From positions 5,646 to 27,936 of the forward strand of contig JAHZHS010000007.1 of the NCBI GenBank assembly GCA_019420135.1: a DNA stretch of 22,291 nucleotides, in the 5' to 3' direction. Source of the stretch: Oscillospiraceae bacterium (GTDB lineage: Bacteria; Bacillota; Clostridia; Oscillospirales; Ruminococcaceae). A program made the position numbers and the translations under genes. This document shows positions 14,517 to 22,291 of this stretch, piece after piece. Positions within the stretch are counted from its first letter, which is position 1, and every line of letters begins with the position of its first letter. The notes below the pieces were generated by a model. It was not told the DNA's origin. It made no database searches and saw only the letters and a list, made by a program, of their open reading frames with translations.

Positions 14517-14806
14517 GAGCAGCCTCCTTCCTGAGTGGGGCAGTCAAAGCTGTCCACAAAAGCACGGAACTCCGCCAGCGTATCCCCGCAAAGGGAATAG
14601 TGGGTCCATTTTCCCTCCCGGCGGGCGCAGACCAGGCCGCACTCGCACAGGATTTTCATGTGGTGAGACAGGGTGGGCTGGGAAATGTCGAAGGCCTCCA
14701 GCAATTTGCAGGCGCATTTTTCCCCGCCCGAAAGCAGGCGCACGATCTTCAGGCGGTTGGCATCGCCAAGAGCCTTGCAGATCAGCGCGGCATCCATATC
14801 GGACAT
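14507..14806 (-). CDS. ArsR/SmtB-family metalloregulatory repressor
   Basis: A 99-aa winged-helix repressor. The wHTH spans about 5-80, with recognition helix ISQPTLSHHMKIL (41-53) and wing REGKWTHYSL. The metal site looks ArsR-like: C31-A-C33 at the start of helix alpha3 (KCACKLLEAF), the position of the arsenic-sensing cysteines in ELCVCDL-type repressors. Further cysteines lie at 54, 56 and 60 and in the C-terminal GGCSCH. I choose ATG 14806 because AGGTG (14814-14818) is its ribosome site; the GTG at 14815 would sit inside that site. It is first in the operon with the permease, thioredoxin and cysteine-rich gene, so metalloid-dependent autorepression is the likely control. Confidence 0.93.
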   Translation of the reverse strand: MSDMDAALICKALGDANRLKIVRLLSGGEKCACKLLEAFDISQPTLSHHMKILCECGLVCARREGKWTHYSLCGDTLAEFRAFVDSFDCPTQEGGCSCH

Positions 14807-14832
14807 GGTATTCACCTCACATTGATAAGCGT

Positions 14833-14858
14833 CTATGTGACAGTATACTCACAAATAG
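14833..14858. promoter_or_regulatory. Candidate ArsR operator dyad
   Basis: Imperfect inverted repeat ctatgtga (14833-14840) and tcacaaatag (14849-14858), the second arm having two extra bases. It overlaps the -10 box of the arsR promoter, as expected for a repressor site. Confidence 0.4.
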
Positions 14859-14869
14859 ATAAATGTCAA
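14842..14869 (-). promoter_or_regulatory. Promoter of the arsR-permease operon
   Basis: On the minus strand consensus TTGACA (14869-14864), 16 bp, TATACT (14847-14842), 36 bp before the ATG. Confidence 0.8.
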
Positions 14870-14880
14870 TATGAAAATGC

Positions 14881-14936
14881 AAAAAAATGAGCCGGACCCT
14901 TGTCGGCAGGTTGCCGTGAAGGGTCCGGCTCTTTTT
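14881..14936. terminator. Bidirectional terminator after the MMPL-GLUG operon
   Basis: A 13-bp perfect stem (14889-14901 with 14919-14931) with a nested cggca/tgccg pair. On the minus strand it ends in A then seven T residues, terminating the GLUG gene; on the + strand five T residues follow. Confidence 0.9.
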
Positions 14937-15007
14937 CAGGAAGGCGAAAGAAAACGGGGATAAGAGGAAAATGCTGTCCGCGGGCATCGCCCTTACCGGC
15001 AAGTCGT

Positions 15008-18000
15008 TTACTTCTCCTCCGACGGGGCAGTTCCGGCAGAGGGCCGGGCGGCGGCTTCCGCCGGCCCGGCCTGACGTTCGGCCCGGCGGTGCCGTCTGCG
15101 GCGGCCTGCGCGGATGACAAGCACCAACAGCAGCAGTGCGGCAGCGCCGCCGCCCACCAGCAGGGGCAGAGGCAGGGAGGGACGGGCCACAGCAGCCAGA
15201 GTGTCCTCGCCGTCCCGGATGGCAAAGACCAGATAGCTGCCGTCCCTGGTGACGTCGGCCTTGCGCCAGCTGCCGTCGGCGCCCCGCAGATAGATGTCGG
15301 TATTGGTATCCGCAGGCAGGTAGTGGAGGCGGACCTCTCCCGCAGTGCCGGAGGGCAGGGCGAACTGCCAGCTCTCGGTGACAGTCAGGGCGGCGGGGGC
15401 GGCATCGCTTTGGGTCAGGGACAGCGTCCCCTCCCCAAAGGAGCCTTCCGCCAGCAGCACCGCCCGGCCGTTCCGCTGTTCGGTGCTCTCGATGACCGAG
15501 ACAAAGGGGGTGTAGACGGCGTTGACCGTCTCATCAAAAACAATGTGTCCGGCGTCAAAGTCCGCCCACCGGGCGGTGCAGCCGTCCTTGGCAGGGATGT
15601 CAGGCAGGGAGGCGGTGTCAAAGGAACTGCCGTACTCCACCGGGATGGTCTGGACCACGGCGCCGTGGGCCACAAAGGTCAGCGTCACGGTGGAGAAAGT
15701 CTCGGGCAGATTCTCCTCCCCGGCCAGGGCGGCAAAGTCGTCAAAGGAGAGGGGCTCGGCCTGCCCGGCATAGCTGACGCCGTCAATGCCGCCCAGTGTC
15801 TCACTGACAAAGTAGTTGCCGGACTGCTCGCTCTCACTGTCCTGCAAAAGCCCGGCCAGAGAGCTGCCGCTTTCCAGCCCGCCGGCAATGGCGCCGACCC
15901 ATTCCTCGCCGTCGGCCAGCACCATGCTGCGGCAGTCGGTGAGAGTGCTCCCGCTGCCGGCAATGCCGCCCACATAGCGGCGGCCGTCCAGACGGCATTT
16001 GGCGCTGCTCTGCCGGATGGCCGACTTGCTCTGCCCGGCAATGCCGCCCACGTAATCGGCGGTATCCTCGGAGAGATCGGCAAAGTTTGTGCACTGCATC
16101 ACGGTGCCCATGTCCATGCTGCCCACAATGCCGCCCGCGCATTGCTTTTTGACGGTGACGGTGCCGGTGTTGGAGCAGCTGCGCAGGACGATGCGGCTTT
16201 TATAGGTGGCGTTGAGGGAACTGCTGCCCGAGATCCGAGTGTCGTCCTCGGGGTCCAGATCGTTCTCCCGCGCCATGGCACCGGCGATGCCGCCCGCGTT
16301 GATGTCGGCGCTGACGGGGCCCGCGTTGGTGCAGTTGAATACCTTGCCCTCGGTGTCGCCGTCGGTGTCGCTGTCCGACACATCCTCAAACAGGGTGTTG
16401 TCGCCGGTATTCTCCGCTGCACCCAGCAGGGTATTGCCGATTTTGTTGATCTGGTCGGTGATGGCCTGGATGTCCTGGATCAGGGCCTGGGTGTGGTTGC
16501 CCGTGTCGGTGTTCAGGGCACCCACGCCGTCCACGATGGAGGTCAGGCTGCCGTTGAGGCTGCTGCGTGCCGCCGTGATGGCATCCCGATTGTTGAGCTC
16601 AATGCTGGGCACCGTCAGGGTCAGGCCGCCGTCGATGGTCACACTGCCGTCGTGGCTGACACTGCCTCCCACACCTGTGCCTGCACCGGCCTGGATGCTC
16701 TGGTCAACGTCCACATCCAGGGAGGGGGCATTACGGCGGGGACGGCCGTGGGGGAGGGGAGTGCTCTCGGCTCCGGCGTCATCGGTCCCGGCAGCGGAAT
16801 CATCGGAGGAAGATTCCGGCCGGGGTGTGGTCTCGGGAACGGGAGTGGCCTCCGGGGTGGGGGTACCGGTGGTTTCGGAGGCAGCGGGGGCCTCCGGCAC
16901 GGGCGCAGGTTCCGGAGCAGGTTCCGGTTCCGGCGTCGGGGTGGATTCAGGGGTGATATCGACATCCACGTCGGTGGAGGCGGAGCCGCCGCCGGCTACA
17001 CCGCTGCCCACACTGCCGGTGGTGGTGCCGCTTCCGGTGAGCTTGGTCAGGTCGGTGAGGGTGATGTTCTGGGTGCCGATGTCGATGCCGTCGGCCACCT
17101 GTTCCAGCAGGGTATCCACCGCATTGCGGGCGGAGGTCACCCGGTTCTGCAGGTCGGCCAGCTGGCTGGTCAGCTCGCTGGAGGAGGCCGAGGCGTCCGC
17201 CGTCGCCTTGTTCATCAGCCCCTGGAGGGTGTTTAGCTCACCACGCAGCTGCTGCAGGGTGTCCTGGCTGTATTGCAGGATGCCGGAAGGCTCCATCTGG
17301 CCCACGATGCCGCCGCCCTCCTTGCGGGCGTTGATCTCGCCGTAGTTGATGCAGCCCTCGATGTAGCCGGTCTGGCTGCCGGCGATGCCGCCCACGTTGT
17401 AGCCGATGTGCTGGTAACCCACCGTCCCGCGGTTGACACAGGCCCGGATGACGCCCGCCGAGCTGCCCGCGATCCCGCCGATGTCGGTGATGTCGGCGGC
17501 GCGCTCGGTCTTGAGCAGATCTTCCAGGGTCAGGTCTTCCAGATTGACTTCGTTCTGGCTGACGGTGGTGTTGATGCCTGCGTCGTTGGTGCAGGCGGAG
17601 ATGACGCCGTCGTTCTGGCCTGCGGCGCCGCCGATGAAGTGGCTGCCGTAAACACTGCCGCTGACCGAACAGCCGGTGAGGATGCCGGTCACCGTGTTGA
17701 TGCCGGCAATGCCGCCGATCTGGGTGGTGCCGGTCACGGTGCCGTCAAAGGAGCAGTTTTCGATGGCGCCGGCGTTCTGGCCGGCAATGCCGCCCACCGT
17801 GGCGCGGGTCCCGGCAGGGCTGACGGTGCCGCTGACGTGCAGATCCCGCACGACGGCTCCCTGTTGGATGTAGCGGAAAAGCCCCTGTACACTTCCGCTG
17901 CCGGTGAGAGACAGACCGGAAATGATGTGGTTCTGGCCTTCCAGATCGCCGCCGAAGCTGGGGATTCCTTCAAAATCCACTCCGGTCAGGTCGATGTCGG

Positions 18001-18205
18001 CATCCAGCACGACGGTGCGGTTCTGGCTCCAGCTGTCCAGCCGGCAGTTCTGCGCCAGCTGCAGCAGATCGTCGGCGGTGGAAATGTGGAAAGTTTCCTG
18101 CATGGCAGAAGCGTCTGCCTCCGCCAGGGCCGGGACGGGCAGGGCGCTGACCGTCAGACAAAGGCACAGGGCGGCGGCAAGAAGGCGTTTTGCAAAATGT
18201 TTCAT
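15008..18205 (-). CDS. Large secreted, membrane-anchored GLUG-repeat protein
   Basis: A 1065-aa surface protein. A signal peptide (1-29, ending ALA) is followed by GLUG-type repeats with the recurring core GGIAGxxxG (first block about 135-305), a helical, coiled-coil-like segment (about 306-375), a low-complexity linker with a Thr/Pro/Glu tract (about 420-485), a second helical segment (about 540-600), a second GLUG block (about 625-785), a beta-rich region and a C-terminal membrane helix (about 1012-1032) with a basic RRRRHRR tail. GLUG repeats are found in secreted adhesin-like and protease-associated proteins; no enzyme motif is seen. The ATG at 18205 overlaps the TAA of the MMPL gene by one base, with GGAGGA upstream, so production is coupled to the exporter. 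Confidence 0.85.
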   Translation of the reverse strand: MKHFAKRLLAAALCLCLTVSALPVPALAEADASAMQETFHISTADDLLQLAQNCRLDSWSQNRTVVLDADIDLTGVDFEGIPSFGGDLEGQNHIISGLSLTGSGSVQGLFRYIQQGAVVRDLHVSGTVSPAGTRATVGGIAGQNAGAIENCSFDGTVTGTTQIGGIAGINTVTGILTGCSVSGSVYGSHFIGGAAGQNDGVISACTNDAGINTTVSQNEVNLEDLTLEDLLKTERAADITDIGGIAGSSAGVIRACVNRGTVGYQHIGYNVGGIAGSQTGYIEGCINYGEINARKEGGGIVGQMEPSGILQYSQDTLQQLRGELNTLQGLMNKATADASASSSELTSQLADLQNRVTSARNAVDTLLEQVADGIDIGTQNITLTDLTKLTGSGTTTGSVGSGVAGGGSASTDVDVDITPESTPTPEPEPAPEPAPVPEAPAASETTGTPTPEATPVPETTPRPESSSDDSAAGTDDAGAESTPLPHGRPRRNAPSLDVDVDQSIQAGAGTGVGGSVSHDGSVTIDGGLTLTVPSIELNNRDAITAARSSLNGSLTSIVDGVGALNTDTGNHTQALIQDIQAITDQINKIGNTLLGAAENTGDNTLFEDVSDSDTDGDTEGKVFNCTNAGPVSADINAGGIAGAMARENDLDPEDDTRISGSSSLNATYKSRIVLRSCSNTGTVTVKKQCAGGIVGSMDMGTVMQCTNFADLSEDTADYVGGIAGQSKSAIRQSSAKCRLDGRRYVGGIAGSGSTLTDCRSMVLADGEEWVGAIAGGLESGSSLAGLLQDSESEQSGNYFVSETLGGIDGVSYAGQAEPLSFDDFAALAGEENLPETFSTVTLTFVAHGAVVQTIPVEYGSSFDTASLPDIPAKDGCTARWADFDAGHIVFDETVNAVYTPFVSVIESTEQRNGRAVLLAEGSFGEGTLSLTQSDAAPAALTVTESWQFALPSGTAGEVRLHYLPADTNTDIYLRGADGSWRKADVTRDGSYLVFAIRDGEDTLAAVARPSLPLPLLVGGGAAALLLLVLVIRAGRRRRHRRAERQAGPAEAAARPSAGTAPSEEK

Positions 18206-20718
18206 TACAGTTCCTCCCCCTCGGTGTAGCTCTGGGCCCACTCGGCGCGCGCCTGCTCGCTGCTGGGGGGCAGATAGTAGTCGGGCGCTGCGGGCTCGAT
18301 GGTGGTGCCGGAGGTCACGGCGGCGTTCAGGGTACCATTGAGGGTGCCCTTGATCTCGGCATCAATGACGCCGTTGACGTAACCCCGCACCCGGCCGCTG
18401 ACCCGCATGGTGCCGCTGGCCGTGCGGTTGATCCGGGCAAGGTCGATGGGGGCCTTCATGGCAAAGCTGGTGCGTTCGACGATGAAGTCTCCCACCAGCA
18501 GGATCTGGGGCAGTACCGCCAGAACCAGCACGATGGAGATGACGGTGCCGCGGCCCAGGCAGCTGCCGATGGCCGCAATGACCGGGTTGGTGGTCATGAC
18601 GCCGATGAGGGCGCCCGCCACAGCCAGAATGGTACCGGAGGTAAAGATGGTGGGAAAGGCCTCGTTGAGGGCGGCGATCATGGCCTGCTGGATGGGCATA
18701 TGCCGTTTCAGGTCGGAGTAATGGCTGGAAATGACAATGGCGTAGTCGATGTTGGCGCCCATCTGGATGGCGTTGACGATGAGGTAGCCGAGGAAATAGA
18801 GAGGCTCATTTTGCAGGGTCGGCACCGAGAAGTTGATCCAGATACTGCCCTGGATGACGATGATGAGCAGGATGGGCAGCCCCACCGACTGGAAGGTGAA
18901 CAGCAGGATCAGCACCACAAACAGGGCGGACAGCACGCTGATGAGGACGTTGTCCTGGACAAAGGAGCTGGACAGGTCCTTCACATTGGTGGAGTTGCCC
19001 ACCACGTAAGTATTGCCGGAGTAATACCGGCCGATGATCTGGTGGATGGTGTCCAGGAAGGCCATGGTTTCGTCGCTCTCCTCGGGCAGATTGAGGTAGG
19101 CAACCATCCGGCTGTACTGGTCGCTCTGGAGCTGGACCTGGGCCCAGTTGAGCTGGTTGAACAGATCGTCCAACGTCTGCTGGATGTCGCCGTTCAGCGT
19201 GATGTTGCCGTCCTTCATCTCCCGCTGCAGGAACATGAACATGTCGTACAGGGGCACTTTGTAATCGCCGATGCCGCTCAGCACGCTGCCGTACTGGTTC
19301 TGGTCCACTGCATAGGCAACATAAAGACCCTCGGCAACCTCGTAATCAATGCCGGCGAGTTCGGACAGCTGGCGGGGCGTGACGGCGTCGGCCAGCTTGT
19401 AGCCGTCCAGGGCCTCTATGTTGGCAAGGCCCTGGGTGGATTTGACCTGAGGGCACTGGTCCAGCTCCTGCAGGATGGCCCGCTCGGCATCGTAGCTGCC
19501 CTTGGGCACGATGATGGCCACCATGTTTTCATTGCCGAATTCGGCCTTGATCTTCTGGTGGGCGATCTGGCTTTCGCTCTGCTTGGGGGTGACCAGATCG
19601 GTGAAGCTGTAACAGTAGGGACAGTTGTTGGCCAACACAGCAGCGGCAATGACTACCACCACAAAGACCGGCGGGATGAGAAAACGGGTGGCTACATCAA
19701 ACCGACCCAGCAGGGTGATGCGGGGGATGAGATTGCGGTGGCGGGTGGCGTCGATTTTTTTGCTGAACACCATGAGCAGGCCGGGCATGAGGGTGAACAC
19801 CGACAGCAGGCTGAAGAGGATGGCTTTGATCAGCACGGTGGCCATATCCCGGCCGATGCCGAAATGCATGAAGGCCAGGGCACCCAGGCCGGAAATGGTG
19901 GTCAGCGAGGATGAACTGATCTCGGGAATGGCCTTGGACAGGGCAGCAATGCAGGCCTCCCGGGTATCCTTGGTCTCGTGCTCGTCAGAGAAACGGTGGC
20001 AGAGGATGATGGCATAGTCAATGGCCAGTGCCAGCTGCAGAATCACCGTGACCGAGTTGGAGATGAAGGAGATGGTCCCGCACAGAAAGTTGGTGCCCAT
20101 GTTGAGGAGAGCCGCGGCGCCGAAGGTCAGGATCAGTACAGGAACCTCGGCATAGGAACGGGAGGTCAGCGTCAGCACCACAACGATGATGACCGCCGCA
20201 ATGACCAGAATGACCCCCATCTCGTCGGCCAGGTCGGCGGAAATATCCTGGCCCACCTCGGTATCAATGTAGGTGTCGTAGCCGGAGAGGGCTTCCCGGA
20301 TACCGTCCAGGGCGTTCAGGCTGACTTCGTCGGTGGAGGTACCGTCAAAGGTGACGGAGTAAAGTGCTGCAGCATCCTTATAGTGATCGGCGGTGCCGTC
20401 ATACTCCACGCTGTGCACCCCGTCCACAGCGGCGATGCAGTCTTTCAGCCGGTCGGCGGTGTCGGGGGTGATGTTTGCCACCATGACCCGCGCGGTGCCG
20501 AAGGTGGTGAAATTGTCATTCATCACGGTCAGGCCCTGGCGGGTCTCGGTGTCGGCAGGCAGATAGGTGGTGATGTCGTTTTCCACCTTGACCCATCCTG
20601 ATGCCACTACGCTGAAGATCAGCGCCAGTGCATACAGCAGGAAAAACAGATTGCGCTTGTCCACAATAAAGGTGGCAATCTTCTCCATGCCGCTGACTTT
20701 CTGCTTCTTTTCCTCCAT
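18205..20718 (-). CDS. MMPL-family RND transporter
   Basis: An 837-aa exporter of the RND superfamily with a duplicated architecture: first helix 23-42, extracytoplasmic domain about 43-165, five helices about 167-318, helix about 347-363, second extracytoplasmic domain about 365-590, five helices about 591-745. Each half holds an Asp-Tyr pair in the expected helix, D234-Y235 and D658-Y659, matching the proton-relay pairs of MmpL3. MMPL proteins export lipids, peptides or hydrophobic compounds; the substrate is unknown. A C-terminal tail (770-800) has short glycine-spaced repeats. AGGAGGATCGAT precedes the ATG. It is first gene of an operon with the GLUG protein, which may be its extracytoplasmic partner. 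Confidence 0.93.
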   Translation of the reverse strand: MEEKKQKVSGMEKIATFIVDKRNLFFLLYALALIFSVVASGWVKVENDITTYLPADTETRQGLTVMNDNFTTFGTARVMVANITPDTADRLKDCIAAVDGVHSVEYDGTADHYKDAAALYSVTFDGTSTDEVSLNALDGIREALSGYDTYIDTEVGQDISADLADEMGVILVIAAVIIVVVLTLTSRSYAEVPVLILTFGAAALLNMGTNFLCGTISFISNSVTVILQLALAIDYAIILCHRFSDEHETKDTREACIAALSKAIPEISSSSLTTISGLGALAFMHFGIGRDMATVLIKAILFSLLSVFTLMPGLLMVFSKKIDATRHRNLIPRITLLGRFDVATRFLIPPVFVVVVIAAAVLANNCPYCYSFTDLVTPKQSESQIAHQKIKAEFGNENMVAIIVPKGSYDAERAILQELDQCPQVKSTQGLANIEALDGYKLADAVTPRQLSELAGIDYEVAEGLYVAYAVDQNQYGSVLSGIGDYKVPLYDMFMFLQREMKDGNITLNGDIQQTLDDLFNQLNWAQVQLQSDQYSRMVAYLNLPEESDETMAFLDTIHQIIGRYYSGNTYVVGNSTNVKDLSSSFVQDNVLISVLSALFVVLILLFTFQSVGLPILLIIVIQGSIWINFSVPTLQNEPLYFLGYLIVNAIQMGANIDYAIVISSHYSDLKRHMPIQQAMIAALNEAFPTIFTSGTILAVAGALIGVMTTNPVIAAIGSCLGRGTVISIVLVLAVLPQILLVGDFIVERTSFAMKAPIDLARINRTASGTMRVSGRVRGYVNGVIDAEIKGTLNGTLNAAVTSGTTIEPAAPDYYLPPSSEQARAEWAQSYTEGEEL

Positions 20719-20784
20719 ATATCGATCCTCCTGTATTGGGTTGCGTCAATGTCATCCCAACATCTTAGTACAGGGCGGGGAAAA

Positions 20785-20814
20785 AGAATATGGACAAAAT
20801 TGAACATCTGTCAA
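20785..20814 (-). promoter_or_regulatory. Candidate promoter of the MMPL-GLUG operon
   Basis: On the minus strand TTGACA (20814-20809), 18 bp, TATTCT (20790-20785), about 67 bp before the ATG. Confidence 0.55.
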
Positions 20815-21229
20815 AAGAATGAACAGGAAGCGCCGATCTGTACAGGAATGAGGAGGCAAGCCCCTGCGCCGGGGCCTGCCCTGGACAGAACCTGACCGCA
20901 TCCCGAGGCAGGGAAGACCAGGTCTGCCGCCCGGCGGGAGACTTTTGGAAAAACGGCCGCACTGAACGCACGATTGGCCGGAATCGCTCTCCTGAAAAGG
21001 GAAAAATAAGGATGGAAAACCGAAAAATATCCGGCCGTCCGGGATATCAATGCCGAAGGCACGTCAAACTGATACAAAAATAAAATTTTAACTTTATTCA
21101 TACATGAAAGTCAATTCTGTGCTATTATTGAGCAGGATAAGGGCTTTCCCCGGACAGGAAAAACGGGTACCATAAATATGTATTGATGGAAAACGAAGGG
21201 GCAAGATCCCCCTGGAAAGAGGTATTGAT
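20815..21229. other. Gene-poor divergent region between MMPL and gmd
   Basis: A gap between divergent operons with no convincing gene; a 96-codon minus-strand frame (20811-21101) lacks a ribosome site. It holds a GC-rich half with imperfect hairpins around 20856-20880, a stronger hairpin atatccgg/ccgggatat (21027-21047) followed on the minus strand by five T residues, and an AT-rich centre (21071-21130) that may contain promoters in both directions: minus TTGACT-18-TAAAAT (21114-21085) and plus TATTAT (21123-21128) with no good -35. Confidence 0.5.
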
Positions 21230-22291
21230 TTGAAGAAGGCATTGATTACCGGCGTGACCGGTCAGGACGGCTCCTATCTGTCGGAGCTTCTGTTGGAAAA
21301 AGGCTACGATGTGCATGGTATCATCCGCCGTTCCTCGGTGGACTACCGGGAGCGGATTGCCCACCTGGAGGGCAATCCCCATTTCCATCTTCATTTTGGT
21401 GACCTGAGCGACTCCATGAGCCTGGTGTCGGTCATCGGCAGCGTGCGCCCGGACGAGATCTACAATCTGGCTGCACAGAGCCATGTCCAGGTCAGCTTCG
21501 ACGTGCCCGAGTACACCGCCGACGTGGTGGCAACCGGCGTGCTGCGCGTTCTGGAAGCTGTCCGCCTGTGCGGACTGGCCGACACCTGCCGCATCTATCA
21601 GGCATCCACCTCCGAGCTGTACGGCAAGGTGGAGGAGGTCCCCCAGAGTGAGACCACGCCCTTCCATCCGTACAGCCCCTACGCGGTGGCCAAGCAGTAC
21701 GGCTTCTGGATCACCAAGGAATACCGGGAAGCCTATCAAATGTTCTGCTGCTCCGGCATCCTCTTCAACCATGAATCCGAGCGTCGCGGCGAGACCTTCG
21801 TCACCCGCAAGATCACCCTGGCTGCTGCCCGCATCAAGCAGGGCAAACAGGACAAGCTCTATCTGGGCAACCTGAGCTCCCTGCGGGACTGGGGCTATGC
21901 CAAGGATTATGTGGAGTGCATGTGGCTGATTCTGCAGCATGACAAGCCGGAGGATTTTGTTATTGCCACCGGCAAGCAGCATTCGGTGCGTGAATTCTGC
22001 CAGCTGGCTTTCCACTATGCAGGCATCGAGCTGGAGTTCACCGGCGAGGGCATGGAGGAAAAAGGCATCGACAAGGCCACCGGCAAGGTTCTTGTGGAGG
22101 TCTCTCCCGACTTCTACCGTCCCACCGACGTGGTCAATCTGTGGGGCGACCCCTCCAAGGCCAAACGGGAGCTGGGCTGGAACCCCACCAAGACCAGTTT
22201 CGAGGAGCTGGTCAAGCTGATGGTGGAGCACGACATGGCCAAGGTGGCGGTGGAGCGTGCCGAGGAGCACATCCGCTGCAATCTGGAGGAA
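21230..22291 (+). CDS. gmd: GDP-mannose 4,6-dehydratase (3' end outside window)
   Basis: The first 354 codons of an extended short-chain dehydrogenase that converts GDP-mannose to GDP-4-keto-6-deoxymannose, the first step toward GDP-fucose, GDP-rhamnose or GDP-perosamine for surface glycans. The N-terminal Rossmann motif is TGVTGQDGSYLSELLLEKGY. The catalytic set is the Thr/Ser-Glu pair in STSELYG and the Y-x-x-x-K motif in YSPYAVAK. HESERRGETFVTRKI and the late FYRPTDVVNLWGDPSKAK stretch are typical of GMD substrate binding. The start is TTG at 21230 with AGAGG 7 bp upstream, giving MKKALITG. The frame is still open at the window edge; GMD proteins are usually about 340-375 aa, so little is missing. 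An epimerase/reductase may follow. Confidence 0.93.
   Translation, partial: MKKALITGVTGQDGSYLSELLLEKGYDVHGIIRRSSVDYRERIAHLEGNPHFHLHFGDLSDSMSLVSVIGSVRPDEIYNLAAQSHVQVSFDVPEYTADVVATGVLRVLEAVRLCGLADTCRIYQASTSELYGKVEEVPQSETTPFHPYSPYAVAKQYGFWITKEYREAYQMFCCSGILFNHESERRGETFVTRKITLAAARIKQGKQDKLYLGNLSSLRDWGYAKDYVECMWLILQHDKPEDFVIATGKQHSVREFCQLAFHYAGIELEFTGEGMEEKGIDKATGKVLVEVSPDFYRPTDVVNLWGDPSKAKRELGWNPTKTSFEELVKLMVEHDMAKVAVERAEEHIRCNLEE

Noticed and set aside
14900..17236. A 778-codon plus-strand frame opposite the GLUG gene
   Set aside because: Gly/Ala/Val-rich shadow of a repetitive high-GC gene; it also starts inside a terminator hairpin and has no ribosome site.
18190..19914. A 574-codon plus-strand frame opposite the MMPL gene
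   Set aside because: Shadow of a well-defined transporter; the protein shows no membrane segments or motifs.
20811..21101. A 96-codon minus-strand frame upstream of the MMPL gene
   Set aside because: No ribosome site before the ATG, no recognisable domain, and it overlaps the likely MMPL promoter.
1..22291. CRISPR arrays, tRNA or rRNA genes, insertion sequences, phage genes
   Set aside because: No regular repeats, no tRNA cloverleaf or rRNA segment recognised, no transposase or integrase motif, and no insertion-type terminal repeats were seen.

Overview
The window reads as chromosomal DNA from a GC-rich, anaerobic gut Clostridium of the Oscillospiraceae/Ruminococcaceae type (Faecalibacterium, Gemmiger or Subdoligranulum-like). 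The basis is inference from gene content: an Agr-like LytTR/GHKL pair, a circularly permuted GH3 enzyme, an MMPL plus GLUG operon, strong AGGAGG ribosome sites, frequent GTG/TTG starts and GC-rich intrinsic terminators. No rRNA, tRNA, CRISPR array, transposase or phage gene was seen.

Layout from left to right. 1-724 (+): tail of a membrane protein translationally coupled to a GtrA-like protein, closed by a terminator. 945-3034 (+): LytTR response regulator and GHKL histidine kinase, closed by a terminator. 3105-6530 (+): a structured ~320-nt leader and a 1030-aa membrane-tethered permuted GH3 glycosidase. 6744-8192 (+): an MBL-fold hydrolase and an SRAP (HMCES/YedK) protein, ending at a bidirectional terminator. 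8264-9606 (-): ccdA and a TlpA-like thioredoxin, divergent from a Crp/Fnr regulator (9815-10474, +). 10578-11834 (-): a CNNM/CBS/CorC (HlyC-type) transporter with a long structured leader that contains a 14-codon upstream ORF. 12257-12745 (-): a DUF2798-like membrane protein behind a terminator-like leader hairpin. 12995-14806 (-): ArsR repressor, ArsP/YraQ-like permease, TM0996-type thioredoxin and a 47-aa cysteine-rich protein, apparently one thiol/metalloid operon. 15008-20718 (-): an MMPL/RND exporter coupled to a 1065-aa GLUG-repeat surface protein. 21230 to the end (+): GDP-mannose 4,6-dehydratase, cut by the window edge.

Most units are short operons separated by clear hairpin terminators, several serving both strands. 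CcdA would pass reducing power across the membrane to the anchored TlpA protein, probably under the divergent Crp/Fnr regulator. ArsR probably represses its own promoter and the permease-thioredoxin operon. The two-component pair is followed by the surface glycosidase, but a regulatory link is only suggested by position.

The most unusual feature is the CNNM leader. A promoter, a good ribosome site and a 14-codon acidic reading frame end one base before a long-range stem that closes a ~105-nt folded domain and runs into U-tracts. This is the geometry of a translation-coupled attenuator ahead of a putative divalent-cation transporter.
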